Positions 24,590 through 36,464 of a DNA stretch of 64,000 bases are shown here, piece by piece. Each line of letters opens with the position of its first letter. Position 1 is the stretch's first letter. Below the pieces are notes generated by a model. The model was not told the origin of the DNA and did no database searches. It worked only from the letters and a program-made list of their open reading frames with translations. Source of the DNA: Misgurnus anguillicaudatus. Lineage: Eukaryota > Chordata > Actinopteri > Cypriniformes > Cobitidae. The stretch is from positions 30,710,001 to 30,774,000 of the forward strand of contig NC_073354.2 of assembly GCF_027580225.2 (NCBI RefSeq), in the 5' to 3' direction. Both the position numbers and the translations under genes were made by a program.

Positions 24590-25120
24590 CAATAATAGTT
24601 TTACTTTGATTATCATTGATTATTGGATAAAAAAAATTAAATTGAAAATCAATAACGATTAATTGCACAGCCCTATTATTATCTGTTATTGGACCTTCAT
24701 CTGGTAATTTTCTTCAGTACATAAAACGTATTTTTATGTTTTGCAGTTCTCGGTTTTCTGATATATTGTAGTGTTGTGTAATGGTCACATGACATGCAGA
24801 TTATACAAATAAAATATATACAGTTTTTGTGAGTGATTGTGATTTTTTATGTTTTCACCAAGGCACGGACCCCATGCAATTCTCCTGCGTACCACCAGGG
24901 GTTTGCGAACCCCAGTTTGGTTAAAGAGTTAAAATATAAATTGCATGCTGCTGGACCGATGTGTTTGTAAGGGACTTCAAGGGCACCACACGCTTTGACA
25001 CATAGCCTATTGCAACACTTACTTAATAAAAAAGGTTAAATAAATGCATGTTTTTAAAGACACAGAGTAATTGTGTTGAATAATCGTGATTATGATTTTG
25101 CCCATAATCAAGCAGTCCTA
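24590..25120. mobile_element. Decayed hAT-like remnants
   Basis: AACGATTAATTGCACAGCCCT (24654 on) and ATAATCGTGATTATGATTTTG (25081 on) are like termini of TAGGGCTGCA families, and 24880-24925 (GGGGTTTGCGAACCCC) is like a hAT end. Boundaries cannot be set. Confidence 0.4.
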
Positions 25121-25307
25121 ACAATAATATTACAAAATACTATTCATAATTACTTTAAAACGATGAAAAATAATTTTTTGACATTAAACATGCAAATGTG
25201 CTAATTAATTATTAAAATATTTACTTAAAATCTCAGGGGGTAGTTCAAGTAAATAATTTCGGTCAATGGGATTCAGCTGACAAAAAAGTTTGAAAACCAC
25301 TAGTCTA

Positions 25308-25740
25308 AAGTACAATACTTTCCGTACTATAAGCCGCACCAGAGTATAAGGCAAGTTATTCAACTAAACAATAGCAGACAGAACAGCAGGCTAAACAGAT
25401 GTCTGTACGTTAAAGTAATATTATCAGTTATTTAAACGATAAACCATAGCATACAGAACTTACCTGAAATGTTGAATAGGCTAAATTAACCGAACAAGCC
25501 AACTTGCGTAAAGTTCGCATACTCATCATTCAACATTATTGAATCCATTGAATTACATAAATACAGAACCAGCATATGGCGGACTCTCTCGGCTGATAAC
25601 GGTAATGTTATCTCTTGCCTCATAAATGTCAAAATTAATTCATACCAACTTACAAGGCGCACCTGACTATAAGACGCAGCACCAGCCAAGTTATGAAAAA
25701 AAACGCAGCTTAAAGACCGAAAAATAGGGTAAAGCTGGCT
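25308..25740. repeat. CTATAAGCCGCACC-type dispersed repeat
   Basis: TACTATAAGCCGCACCAGAG near the left and GGCGCACCTGACTATAAGAC near the right mark a known style of vertebrate DNA-transposon remnant. I do not assign a superfamily. Confidence 0.5.
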
Positions 25741-25759
25741 AACTGAATAGTATTTTGGT

Positions 25760-27258
25760 CTGGCCAATTAATAATCCTTGTTTAAAAAACTCCAGGACAC
25801 CAGAATCCCTCCTATCCAACAACAACATTGGCACCCACTACCCAGACATCCTCCTCCATTTATCTGTAGCTGTTTACAGTCAATAAAGATGTGGAAAACT
25901 TGCATTTTTCAGGTGAAAACCAATAACAATCAATTTGTCTTTCCCACTTTTCAAACCAAGCCCAATGATAGAGGATCAGCAGAGACCCGTTTTAATTTTT
26001 CTTGTAAGAAGTGTGTCTAATATAGATAATATATTCCATAAAGTCTTCCAACCTGTGCTCCAAGACTGTAATTACATTGCCGCACTGCAATATGAAGCCA
26101 TTGGCGATGGCCTGAGGCACATTTAGCATATGATCTGTCACTGTGTGCGATGCCTAACAATATTTCAATCCCCATAACCAATTTCCATCACACACCACCC
26201 TATGTGGCTGCCACACATCTGCTCCTCTCCCCCAATAGCTTAAATCCTAAAAATTCCTAATAAGAAGGTTGAGAAAATTATACAAAAAGTGGACATTTTT
26301 CAAGATGTGGAAAGTAAAGGGTGCCAAGCTCACAATGTGTTCAACACTGCAAAGGTCAGTTAAAAGAGAGCAGGTGCTGGTCAGGAACTATTCAAAATAA
26401 AAACATTGGTTGTACAACATGCTAGATATGAATTTCAACCTTGAAGACCCACAAATGCTTAGCTGATGTGGAAAGGTCCACCTCATCTAAAATACCGTTT
26501 CTGCATCTGAGCCCGCCACAAATGACTGCTCACGTGTCGGAACGGTGCTCGCAGGTCATGTGGCGATGTTGCACGTGTAACTGTCCTTGACCAGGCATAT
26601 GCCAACGCAGTTGAAGAAGAAAACTGTCATCATGTTACGATATGCAGAAGCGCAACCGTAATCAGGCTAAGTGCCACACTGAAGCACTGTTCCAGGCACC
26701 CATAAAACACTTTGTGGAAAAGAAAGGCCACTAAGTATCGATCATAAATTATTGTAACATTTGCAGCCAGTCAGCACAAAGATATTAAACAGCACTATAA
26801 GATATCAAAGTGCATTTGTTTCTTGTAAAGCAGCTGTTGTCATTGCAACTATTCGTGCATCGGGTGTCATATTACAACTACGGTTACCTGCAATCACAGT
26901 GAAGTCATGCTAACGAAATGACTATACGGCCAACAAAGAGAACCGGATAGCAGTAGGTCCACATATACAACGAATGTCAGGGCAAACAAAGAAACTGTAC
27001 ACCTAGATTTCAACTTGGTTAAATATTTATGCTTCCACGGCATCAAAATGCACTCATCCTAAAAGCTTTGCTTGTAACAGTGTGTGCTAAGGACACTTTT
27101 GGATTACAGGAATGCATGTAAACAAGACAATTAATATATCTCTCTGACCTCTTACAAAACTCTACTTTGGTGGTATCATGCAAGTAAAGTAAAGGTACTA
27201 AATATTATTGTTCGAAAGTTTTGTTTACTTTTCCCCACATTTTAGAATAACAGTAATC
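25760..27258. other. No gene or repeat recognised
   Basis: One of the longest repeat-free stretches in the window. The 93-codon frame at 25486-25767 (minus) and others lack motifs. Confidence 0.4.
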
Positions 27259-28153
27259 TTAAAGGTGTGGTTCAAGGGTAATTCATGCATTCTGACTTAT
27301 TAACACAGTTTAAGAGTTGTTTCCTCATGCTAAACTATGCAAACCATGTATTTCTTTGCAGAATGTACTTCGCCATGCTTTGTACAAGTTTCGGAAAGTT
27401 TTTTCGAATACGGGTCCAGCTGACATATCAAGGGTAAGCCATACGTATCATTTCTTTTTATGGGCCCCGGAAAAGCACGCCCACACGTCAATAAGCGGGA
27501 GAGTGAGAACCGAAGACGCTAAAAGTCACAGGTATCACTTCACGCGACACCTTTGTTTTATATCAAGACTCAACAATGGCATGAAAGAAGAAGTGTGTTT
27601 TTGGATGTAAGGAGAAGAAAGACAGCCTTACCGTGGGTTTACACCAGCCGCGTTTGAGGCGTCAAAATCGCTAGTTTGCCACTTGAACAGTTTGAGTGTA
27701 CTCTCTTAAACCGCGCGTGAAATTCTAGTCATCGAAATGCGTTTTCACATTGTCTGTACCGCGGCTGGTGTAAACGCAGCATTATGGAAACAATGAATAT
27801 AGTTTGTTTATCTGGTGTAGCAGAAGAGTCTTGCGAGTGTTTGTTTATGCTGGATTACGTTGAAAAGTCTGAACCGGGTCATGAGTTGCATGCAGTAAGT
27901 AAGACTTCTGTGTTATGTTGGAAATCGGCGCATAAGTGCATATAATGTAAATGGTCCAAACATGCAGTGAATCATAAGTTAAAAAGTGTTGCATGGCGCG
28001 TAACTCGCTCCTCCCGCAGCTCATAACTCCTTCTGAATTTTTTCATACGTTATTGGAAAGAATCGCTAGAGCTGATCTTTCTTTTATAAATCTTATAAAA
28101 CTAAAGACTCTTCGAAGATATGAAGGATGTAGTACTACTCTATAGGTACTTAA
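27259..28153. mobile_element. Possible TTAA element, left terminus only
   Basis: TTAAAGGTGTGGTTCAAGGG at 27259 looks like a TTAA-type terminus and is followed by repeat-like DNA with several ACGC-rich phrases. I could not find the matching right end. A small MITE (27634-27780) lies within. Confidence 0.35.
27634..27780. mobile_element. Short MITE, GTTTACACCAGCCGCG termini
   Basis: Left GGGTTTACACCAGCCGCGTT pairs with right CCGCGGCTGGTGTAAACGCA inverted; 147 bp. Confidence 0.75.
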
Positions 28154-28679
28154 CTCATTCACCGCCATTGACAAGAGTTATCTTCGTCATTTATGAGTTC
28201 ATATTTAACTAATAAATATGCCTTTTTGGACGAGTATTTCAAAGTGAAAGTGTAATACCGCTTTTATCCACCAGATGGCGGCAAATCGCAACTTTATCAA
28301 AAACCGGAAGTATTGCCCTATGGCAAGCTGCATTTTTTTTAACTGTCCGTTTATGTTTGATAAAGTCATTGCTGAGTCTGATCTCTAACATAAATTCCTT
28401 AACAAAAATGGAATTATCTTTTTGCTTAAAATGTTGTATTTTTGAAGAGAAATATCCATATTTCAGTGGTTAAGTTAAGTAGAAAAAGTAAATATATAAT
28501 TAAACGTTTTTTTTTTTGTTTGTTTGAAAGCAGAGGGTCTGTTCTTTAATTTGATATAATTTGTATGTTTATATATTTATAGAAAATGATTTTTCCTGCA
28601 AGAAATTTTGTGAAAATTTTGTTAAAATCACAAAAATGCAGGTGGGCAACTTTTTTTAAAAACGCTGGCGGTGAAAGAG
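28154..28679. mobile_element. TTAA MITE (CTCATTCACCGCCA family)
   Basis: Left CTCATTCACCGCCATTGAC and right GCTGGCGGTGAAAGAG are complementary; exact TTAA at 28150-28153 and 28680-28683. It carries a CTCF-like motif at 28268-28282. Confidence 0.88.
28268..28282 (+). promoter_or_regulatory. CTCF-like motif inside a MITE
   Basis: CCACCAGATGGCGGC matches the CTCF core consensus CCASYAGRKGGCRSY at every position. Binding is untested. Confidence 0.45.
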
Positions 28680-28747
28680 TTAAGATTAACATCAGATATG
28701 CATAAACAACGTGTTTTATGGGAGCTTTAAGAAAACTATGGAATGAC

Positions 28748-28991
28748 CAATGGTATCTCATGGCAATTTGTATGTTTTTTACGAGGTGGCTAATTCATAT
28801 GAATTCGTACGACCACATTTGTACATTTCTGAATGATTTGCTTTTGCGCCTGTGATGTTGGGTTTAGAGGCGAGGTTAGGGGAGGGGTTTTGTCATTGCT
28901 TTTTTATGATTATCGTATGTTTTTGTACTTCGTATGAATTATGTATTAGCCAACTTGTTAAATACATACAAATTCTTGTAGCATCAGGCTG
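28748..28991. mobile_element. Short foldback element, 7-bp-TSD superfamily, old copy
   Basis: Left CAATGGTATCTCATGGCAAT and inverted right CAGCCTGATGCTACAAGAAT are alike, both leading into TTTGTATG and GGCTAATNCAT; the centre has GTTGGGTTTAGAGGCGAGGT. Flanks GAATGAC and TAATGAT agree at 5 of 7 bases. Confidence 0.55.
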
Positions 28992-29052
28992 TAATGATAC
29001 ACGTAACTATGGGAATTTTGTTCCCTAAGCCAAGAGATAACGTAAAATATAC

Positions 29053-29466
29053 CAGTGCCGACTCGTGACTACTCATCCGAGGGGTGCAAATTCAAAATAA
29101 GTGTTCGGCGTGTCATGTGAGTTGCTTGGGTTTTCAAAATATGTGTTTGTTGCGTCATGTGAACCATGTGCATCATGTGTTTTGTCAAAATAAGTGCCTG
29201 CTGCACACGCGTCAAAACAGTTTATGATAAAAAAGACGCTCACGTTCACAAAATACACGCAAGACACTCCCTTAACAGTAAACTCTGATTACGCATGAGA
29301 TTATGCGAGTATCTGGCAAACGCGAGCATCTCATTTATCATAAACCCTTTAGACGCATATGCAGCAGGCACTTATTTTGACAAGACACGTGATGCACATA
29401 GGATCACTCGAGACACAGAACATATATTTTGAAATTACAAACCACACACATGACGGGCTACCACTG
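29053..29466. mobile_element. Palindromic hAT element, complete
   Basis: Starts CAGTGCCGACTCGTGACTAC and ends CGGGCTACCACTG; exact 8-bp duplication AAATATAC (29045-29052, 29467-29474). Nearly the whole 414 bp folds on itself: GTCAAAATAAGTGCCTGCTG in the left half is inverted in the right. Each arm is built of three related ~43-bp phrases containing CAAAATANGTG. Non-coding. Confidence 0.93.
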
Positions 29467-29474
29467 AAATATAC

Positions 29475-30671
29475 AACATTACAAACGTTCAATTCGCTGA
29501 CCTATCCACCAGCTTTCGAAAAGTGGTTTAAAATGTTTCAGAGACACCATACTGTGTGGCTTTAAATTTATTTCAAGAGAGTTTAAGTCTAAAGGAGCAT
29601 ACTTAAAAGCCTTTTAGTCTGATTCAATACAGACAGCAGATACAGAAAGAGTGTAATGTAAATGTAAGCACAATGGCTGTAAATCGAAAACTTCAACTAT
29701 TTTCTTCCCTTGAATTCCCATACAGACAACGCTGTAGGAGAAAAGCTTTTATTCACAGTTATTTCTACTGCCCTTCCTCATTTCGTTCTGCTGAAGCGCG
29801 TAAGTGCCTTTGTCTGTATTCCCACAGGATCACATCCTCTCTAGACTACAGCAGCAGTCAGAGTTAAAAATGCTCCCCTGTGCCAATGACACAGAGGGTT
29901 TATCAGACAGGTGATACAAAAGCATTACGGGTATTCATATTTCCAGACAATAAAACTAGGAAGTGCTTATTATTAGATCATAAACTACAGACAAAAGCGT
30001 ATATGACACGACGTTCAAACGGTGTGTGTGCTTAAATACAGCCAAAAGAGTAAAAACGATGCCTTTATTACAAGAAGAAAAGTACGGTAACTTTACCGTC
30101 AAGTGACTTTTGATAATAGCTGGCTATGAACACTTCTTTTCGCTCTGATGGCCACTGTGGTGGGGAATAATTTGATGGTTTAAACAAGATCAGGAGCGAT
30201 GACAGGCGAGAGAATTGGTATGCTGTCAATCTTAACAATCTAATTAATGAAACTGATTACACCGCTTGAATGGAGTGCCTAAACATTTCTATCCTGAAAG
30301 TTCAACATTAAAACACGCATTAAAGCTTGTCAAAAGGCTAATATTCACCTTTTGAGCCCAACGAAAAAGATTTTGCCCCAAATATACAGAGAAATGTTTC
30401 TATTTACGCATAATAAACACACACAAGTTAGACAATTTTATATGTAAGTGTAATTTTAGAGTGTAATCTATATGAAATTGTATATCTAAAATGAATGTTT
30501 AGACATTTGTTGTGTAGAAAACCAATTGATGAGAAATGTTAGAATTTTGTCTAAACGGTTTCAGCGGCAACAACATAAGCGGCTTTTGTGGCCCAAATGT
30601 AACTTCCAGTAAACCTCCGCAAAGATCAATAAAGGTACATTCACTTTAAGCGACTTTGTCGCTGTGTGTCG
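29475..30671. other. No gene or repeat recognised
   Basis: Single-copy looking intronic DNA. Confidence 0.4.
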
Positions 30672-30876
30672 TAGTGCTGTAGTCAAGACCACCTAAACCG
30701 AGACCAAGTCATGACCAAGACCAAGACAGGCCGAGACCGAGAAAGACCAAGACTTTAAAGGGTCGAGACCAAGTCAATACCAAGACCTAGACAGGCCGAG
30801 ACAGAGTCAAGACCAAAACCATTCACTGCATTAAAACACTTATGATAAAATGTGCAATATATGATTAGGCACTTCT

Positions 30877-30880
<4 letters not shown>

Positions 30881-30965
<85 letters not shown>
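30881..30965. repeat. (TG)42 microsatellite
   Basis: Uninterrupted TG repeat. Confidence 0.99.
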
Positions 30966-30967
<2 letters not shown>

Positions 30968-31240
30968 CTGGTAATTATCACGTTGTGGGGACCAATTGTC
31001 CCCACAAAGATAGGAATACCAGTGTTTTTGTGACCTTTTGGGGACATTTTGATGTCCCCATGAGGAAACAAGCTTATAAATCAAACAAAATAATGTATTT
31101 TGAAAATGTAAAGTAGGAGAAGGGTTTCTGTGATAGTTGGGGTTAGGGAATGGGGTAGGTTAGGGGAATAGAATATACAGTTTGTACAGTATAAAATGCA
31201 TTACGTCTATGGAATGTCCCCACAAAACATGGAAACCAGA

Positions 31241-31241
<1 letters not shown>
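30966..31241. repeat. Dispersed repeat flanked by TG tracts
   Basis: Starts ACCTGGTAATTATCACGTTG, contains GGGGACCAATTGTCCCC, GGGGACATTTTGATGTCCCC and GGGGTTAGGGAATGGGG, and is bounded by (TG)n on both sides. The unit is common in fish. Confidence 0.55.
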
Positions 31242-31285
<44 letters not shown>

Positions 31286-31300
31286 TGCGTGCGTGTGTGT
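31242..31300. repeat. (TG)n microsatellite with GC interruptions
   Basis: TG repeat with a GCGCGTGCGTGCG segment near its end. Confidence 0.98.
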
Positions 31301-31749
31301 ATGCCATCAGAGAAGTTGATAAAATAATCAAAGGCATTGCAGATGGCTTGCCATCCACTTAACACAATGCAGGTGTTTTTAATAATACAATTAGAAAAAT
31401 TGTCATTGGGAGAAACTTAAACAATGCTTAAAAAATGCCAACATCATATGCCAAACCTGAATAAACTGCATAAAATTTATGATAAAAAATAAATTTGTGA
31501 TCAGTTGTGGTCTTGACCGGTCTTGAAATAAAATTCCGAGTCCTCTTTGTCTGAGACCTGAGACGAGACCGAGTAAAAATGCGTTCGATTCCAAGACGAG
31601 ACCAAGACCTTGAGTGTTCTCGAGACCGGTCTCGCTAGCCGTACCAATAAACGAGCACAGACTGGAAGATAACTTCGGGCCAGGTGCGTAACCATGGCAA
31701 CAAGCATGCTTTCGAAAAAGCCGTCTACAGAAATCTCTGGATTCCTTAA

Positions 31750-32135
31750 GGGGGAGTGCACACCAAAGCTTTTACGCCCGTGGCTGGCGTATGTTTTCAA
31801 TTGTTTCAAATGGAAGCTCTGCCTGTTTCAAAAAAGCCAGCAGCTAGCGCTTTTTTCCGCGCTAAAAGCCGAAAAAGTTCCAACTTTGGGTGAAAAGCTC
31901 GGGTCGACAATGTCAGTTCTCACACGGCCATCCAATCACAGTGGAGGAGGGGCGGGACAAATATCACTACAACCAACCGCCGCATCGTACAACGACTGAT
32001 AAACAAAGCAGAAGTATCACAGCAACCAAAGCGCTCAGCTAAAGAAAGCTAGCGCTCAGCTGAAAAAACAGTTAGCATTCGTTATCCTCCAGGCAGTTTC
32101 AGGCGAATTTTAAAAGCTTTGGTGTGCACACCCCC
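31750..32135. mobile_element. Harbinger-like MITE
   Basis: Left GGGGGAGTGCACACCAAAGC and inverted right GGGGGTGTGCACACCAAAGC, flanked by TAA on both sides (31747-31749, 32136-32138), as expected of PIF/Harbinger (TWA targets, G-rich termini). Non-coding. Confidence 0.8.
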
Positions 32136-32138
32136 TAA

Positions 32139-32526
32139 GGGTTTAACCACAGCTTATAAACGCCAGTCGCACGCCGAAAGCAAGCGCTTGCCAGCTTTTT
32201 TCAACTGAGCGCCTTGGTTGCTATGAGATTTCTGCTTTGTTAATAAGTCGTTGAACGATGCGCCGGTTGGTTGTTATGATATTTGTCCCGCCCCTCCTCC
32301 ACTGTGATTGGACGTCCAAGTGAAAAGTGACATTAACGAGCTGAGCGTTTCACCCCAAAGTTTAACTTTTTTTAATCTAGGCATTCAACGCTGAGCGCAA
32401 AAAAAAACACAGTGTGCCGGCGCTCAGCACAGACAAACTCCACCAGCTGCTGGCATTTTTGAAAAGTGTGGCGCTTCCATTGGAAACAATTAAAAACATA
32501 CACCGGCCGCCGATTTGCACGCCCCC
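32139..32526. mobile_element. Second copy of the same MITE, inverted, tail-to-tail
   Basis: Follows the first copy directly and matches it in reverse, sharing GGGGCGGGACAAATATCA (inverted), the CAATCACAGTGGAGGAGG stretch and GAGCGC-rich arms. Right end ...TTTGCACGCCCCC followed by TTA. The end abutting copy 1 is decayed. Confidence 0.72.
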
Positions 32527-32539
32527 TTAAAGGACCCAA

Positions 32540-32755
32540 TCAGGCTGCATGGGTCCTTAAAGAACCTTTAAAACATAAAAGAACCTTCCTGTTACAGAAA
32601 AGGTGTTTTATAGTGTATAAATTATTACAAACTATAAAAAGTTATGAACCGTTTCTCTTTCAAGAACTGCTGACTAAAAGGTTTTTGGGGGAACAAAATG
32701 GTTTTTCGGCATCACTGCAAAGAACCTTTTAAAAAAATCTTTAATTTAAGAGTGT
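32540..32755. repeat. GGTTCTTTAAAGAACC-type short element
   Basis: GGTCCTTAAAGAACC, AAAGAACCTTCC, GCAAAGAACCTTTTA and the end AATTTAAGAGTGTA fit the family described at 55546-56004; the left end is lost. Confidence 0.6.
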
Positions 32756-33568
32756 ATTTCACTGGAGAAACACCTGGCAAATAGTAATACTTAAACAAAG
32801 GTCTCCGTTTGCTCTCCATTTATTCTCACTGCTATCTAAGAGAAACACTGAGTCATGAAAGAGATCTTATTGTTGATCCTACAGCTGCCTGTTGTGGTAA
32901 CAGTCATTAATGTGATTTGTGAATCTTGGTGGGAATGTGTTTGTCAATAAAAAATAAATGCAAATCAAATAGCTCCACTAAACAAAACATGCCAAACAGT
33001 ATAACACACATCAGTTTGCTGTTTTGCTCTGGGCATTAATGGGTCAATAGGGCAAACGTGAAGATTTAAAATTCTCTCTTATTCCCTCCCGGGCAGCACT
33101 CAAGCTTTTGCACCTATTGTTGCTAGGAGACATAAGAGACATTCCCGCTAATATTTATAGCTCACCTCAGTCAAATGGGAATGTTGTAAATAATGTGCAG
33201 AACAGCACATGTATCATCACTATAACCTTTCCTGTTTTAAAATCTCAGGACTACAGAAGAGGCCCGCGGAACGGGAAAAGAAAGGTTAATTTAATGCCAA
33301 CGGAAGGAGAAAAAACGTCCTGCAGCAAAGCCATATTTGCTCTTTGCGGCATGTGTGTTTGTTTTTTGTTAAGCTGGGAATGATTTGTAACATTTTGAAA
33401 AGCCATTAAATCCGTCTTCCTTTTTAGATCTTGATATTGGTGTGAATAAAGCAATTTAATTCACTTGCAAAATATCAAAGATTTATTTCCCAAGAGAGCC
33501 TGGATTTCTGCGTAAAAGTGCATCTGACATGTTTTTTTAAATGAGCATGTTTTTTATCAGACCGTTAA
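32756..33568. other. Low-repeat stretch, no gene recognised
   Basis: No TIR or SSR seen. The frame 33108-33383 has no motif. Confidence 0.35.
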
Positions 33569-34037
33569 AGAGCACCAATTATCCGATTCAAGAGTTTTCC
33601 TTTCATTTGGTGTGTAAGTGTGCATTAGTTCATGTTAATGATATCCAAAAGGTACAAACCCCAAAGTAAACGATGATGCGAGTTATCATCTCCAACGTAA
33701 ATCTCTTTTCTTGGACTACAACAAACACATGGTACACTTTTCAGTCATGGTGATTAATAACACAGTTTTACATTTGTTGTGTATTGGGTCAACTTGCTTA
33801 ATAATATTTGCCCATTTGGATTATAACCATAGACCCCTTCACAGTTCACGTCACAGGCGGTTCCCACTGCGCATGTCAGGGTCAGAAAAGCCATTACAGC
33901 AGATTGAGTTGCGTATTATTCGGTATCGTCAAAAATGCATTACGTCGTAGGCTGTGAGGATTAATGGAGCATTGATAATGTACAGTATGTGAAAAATAAG
34001 TATAAAATGTTTTAGCAATGTAATAGGTGCATGCTCT
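33569..34037. mobile_element. TTAA MITE (AGAGCACC family), second copy
   Basis: Left AGAGCACCAATTATCC, right ATAGGTGCATGCTCT, exact TTAA both sides (33565-33568, 34038-34041). Interior 33600-33730 matches 20880-21060 inverted. A segment at about 33825-33960 (CCATAGACCCCTTCACAGTT) seems to derive from another element. Confidence 0.82.
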
Positions 34038-34253
34038 TTAATAGATTCTGCCAACAAACTGGTATTTTGAATGACCAGTATTTAATAAACGTGTAATACG
34101 TGCTAAAAGTATTTTGTTAATATCATCTCATTTTTGACAGAGGTGGCATTTAGTGGCTTTTGCATCTGAGATCCTCAATTCTTTATTGTCGGATTTGTAA
34201 AACTATTAAGAAGAGTGCTTTCCAAATTTGTAACCTGAACAGTCCCACTAAAT

Positions 34254-34439
34254 CAGTGTTTCTCAACACTGGTCCTCGAGGACCCCCTCCCAGAAGGTTT
34301 TAGATGTCTCCTTAATTAACACACCTGATTTAACTCATTAGCTTGATAGTGAGACATTCTGGAAGGAGGTTGATGAGTTGGTTAAGGTGTTTCAACTTTC
34401 TGGGAGGGTGTCCTCGAGGACCAGGATTGAGAAACACTG
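34254..34439. mobile_element. Short hAT MITE (CAGTGTTTCTCAA)
   Basis: CAGTGTTTCTCAACACTGGT left and AGGATTGAGAAACACTG right; flanks CACTAAAT and GTCTAAAT agree at 6 of 8 bases. 186 bp, arms complementary through GTCCTCGAGGACC. Confidence 0.87.
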
Positions 34440-34447
34440 GTCTAAAT

Positions 34448-36460
34448 GACCCTAACGGTCACAACCCATAACAGTCTGACTTGCGACTCTTCAGCAGGTG
34501 GTATGGGGAATGGATTGTTTGTTTTCTAGAAAGCATTTGATTGGATAAAAATCTGTGTTGTGCAGGATGAGTCATCAGGGTCGCTTTTCCCAGATATGGA
34601 CCACAAGCTAAAAAAAAACAATTTTGATTTAGGAGCAGCATGTACAATCAGCAACTAATTAGCATTTTTTTTGGAATATAATATTTACTTGTATGTGGTA
34701 TTTTTATGGCATAAACGCTTCAACAGGACAGATGGAAAATATTTTGATTCATTAAGCAAGATGCCTTCCTAAACCATCTGTATTGAAAGTCACCGTGTAA
34801 GGCAATGCAAAGCAATTTCGAAAGCAATAATCTGCCAATGTGATTGTTTTGTTTGGCAAAAACGTGAGCCTGTAATTCTTTCTGCATTTATTTACAAGGT
34901 AAAATGCAAGCATTTATTTTTTTAAGTTTTCTGCATGCTTATAGATGCACACAATCAAATAAACATATCACAGCGTTTTAAGCTGAAAAATTCAGTTTGT
35001 CAAATTACCTTCATTTACTAGAGTGATTAACGTCAAGCGTGCATACAACCGATTACAACAAGGAAAAACAACAATTAAACCTTACGTCTACACTGCGTTC
35101 AAAGAATAAAAATGAGAATGAGAGCCGACATCCATACCTGTTCGAAAAAAATGAAAAGGCGTGGGATATTTAAGTGGGTATGTAATTGAGTTTAGACGTA
35201 AGCTCAGCTTGTAACTTCAAGAACTACAGCACCCATTTGTTATTCTTCACTGACGATTCAATCTATCAACGAAAAAAATTCTCCAATTTATGTTAGATTT
35301 TTACCTCAGGGTAACATGAGCTCAATCTTAATTATTTTGGGCTAAACAAGCATTATTAGTTTGGAAAGATTGTTCTTCTTATAATAACACAACAGGGTAA
35401 GCAATAGAAATAAATCAATAAATAAGACAAATAAAGATGTAAGCGTTGAACTGAAGATTACCAACATCATCTAAAACACATTTTAAGTCGATTTATATTA
35501 ACACATGCCATTTTGTACATTACATATGTACAGCAGGCCTATGCATGTTCATTTTATTAGTATATTATTGTCTTCGCTATGCATTATAAAACCAAAGAGA
35601 TTTTACTGATTTGTTAATGCTACCGTCTAAAAAAAAACAGAATAACTAAGTTATTCAAGCAAACATTAGCACCAAACATTATCCCCAGTCGGCTTACTTC
35701 TAAACAAAACTTTTTTCCCCAACTGACTCATAAAAACCAAACATGAATCCTCGTATTTTCCTGCAGCCCAGTCAATTGGAATGGGTGGATTTAAGCACAC
35801 ATATGGATGCAATACACATATGTCTGTGGGGAGGTCTTCAGAAGGTTAAGGGCAAAGAGATTATGGCTTTGCTGCCGTTACATTCTTTATTACCCATGAT
35901 AGATGAAAACAATTTCCCCAGCTGTGCTTTCTTTGATCAATCTCTATGAACACATCCCGTCAAGTACACAAGATTCCTTTCAATTCATACATTTTGAAAA
36001 TGTGGGCCAAACTGAGGGACCACTGACATCCACCGAACGCAATAGAGAAGACTCTTATATAACGCTTCAACTATGGATATTTTAGTATGTAGTATAGCAT
36101 CAGGCATTAAAACTGACTTGCCAGCCGAGCTAGATTCATTTTTCTTCATTTGATTCTATTTCATGCAGCCATTTTTACAGAAGAAGGGCCTAAGAAACTT
36201 TCGATTCGACTCAAATGTCATAATGTGAAAATGTGCCCTACATCATTGGGTAAAAATGGGACGGTAAATGAACTCATAAAAATGCGTACAGATCCTTTAG
36301 TAATGTGTAATGCGCACATTGCTTGCAGTGGTTCAATTTACGTTTTTTTACCTTATGGTCGCTTTGTTACATAACCGGGACTGTAATTCAATTTCATTTA
36401 ATGCCCTCTTACTACATTACCTTCAAATAGTCACAAAAAAAAAGTAGTTTGTCTATATAT
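34448..36460. other. No gene or repeat recognised
   Basis: Two kilobases of single-copy looking, AT-rich intronic DNA. Small frames at 35743-36374 have no motif. Confidence 0.4.
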
Positions 36461-36464
36461 TTAA

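Larger units (their letters stand above)
30672..31650. mobile_element. GAGACCAAGAC-type dispersed element, with nested GGGGACC repeat
   Basis: Left GTAGTCAAGACCACCTAAAC and right CGAGACCGGTCTCGCTAGCC ends with many GACCAAGAC phrases mark a common fish repeat. Its centre is occupied by the (TG)n-flanked segment 30881-31300. Confidence 0.6.

Noticed and set aside
27259..28730. Complete TTAA element around the 28154 MITE
   Set aside because: A convincing left end but no matching right end found; listed only as a possible partial element.
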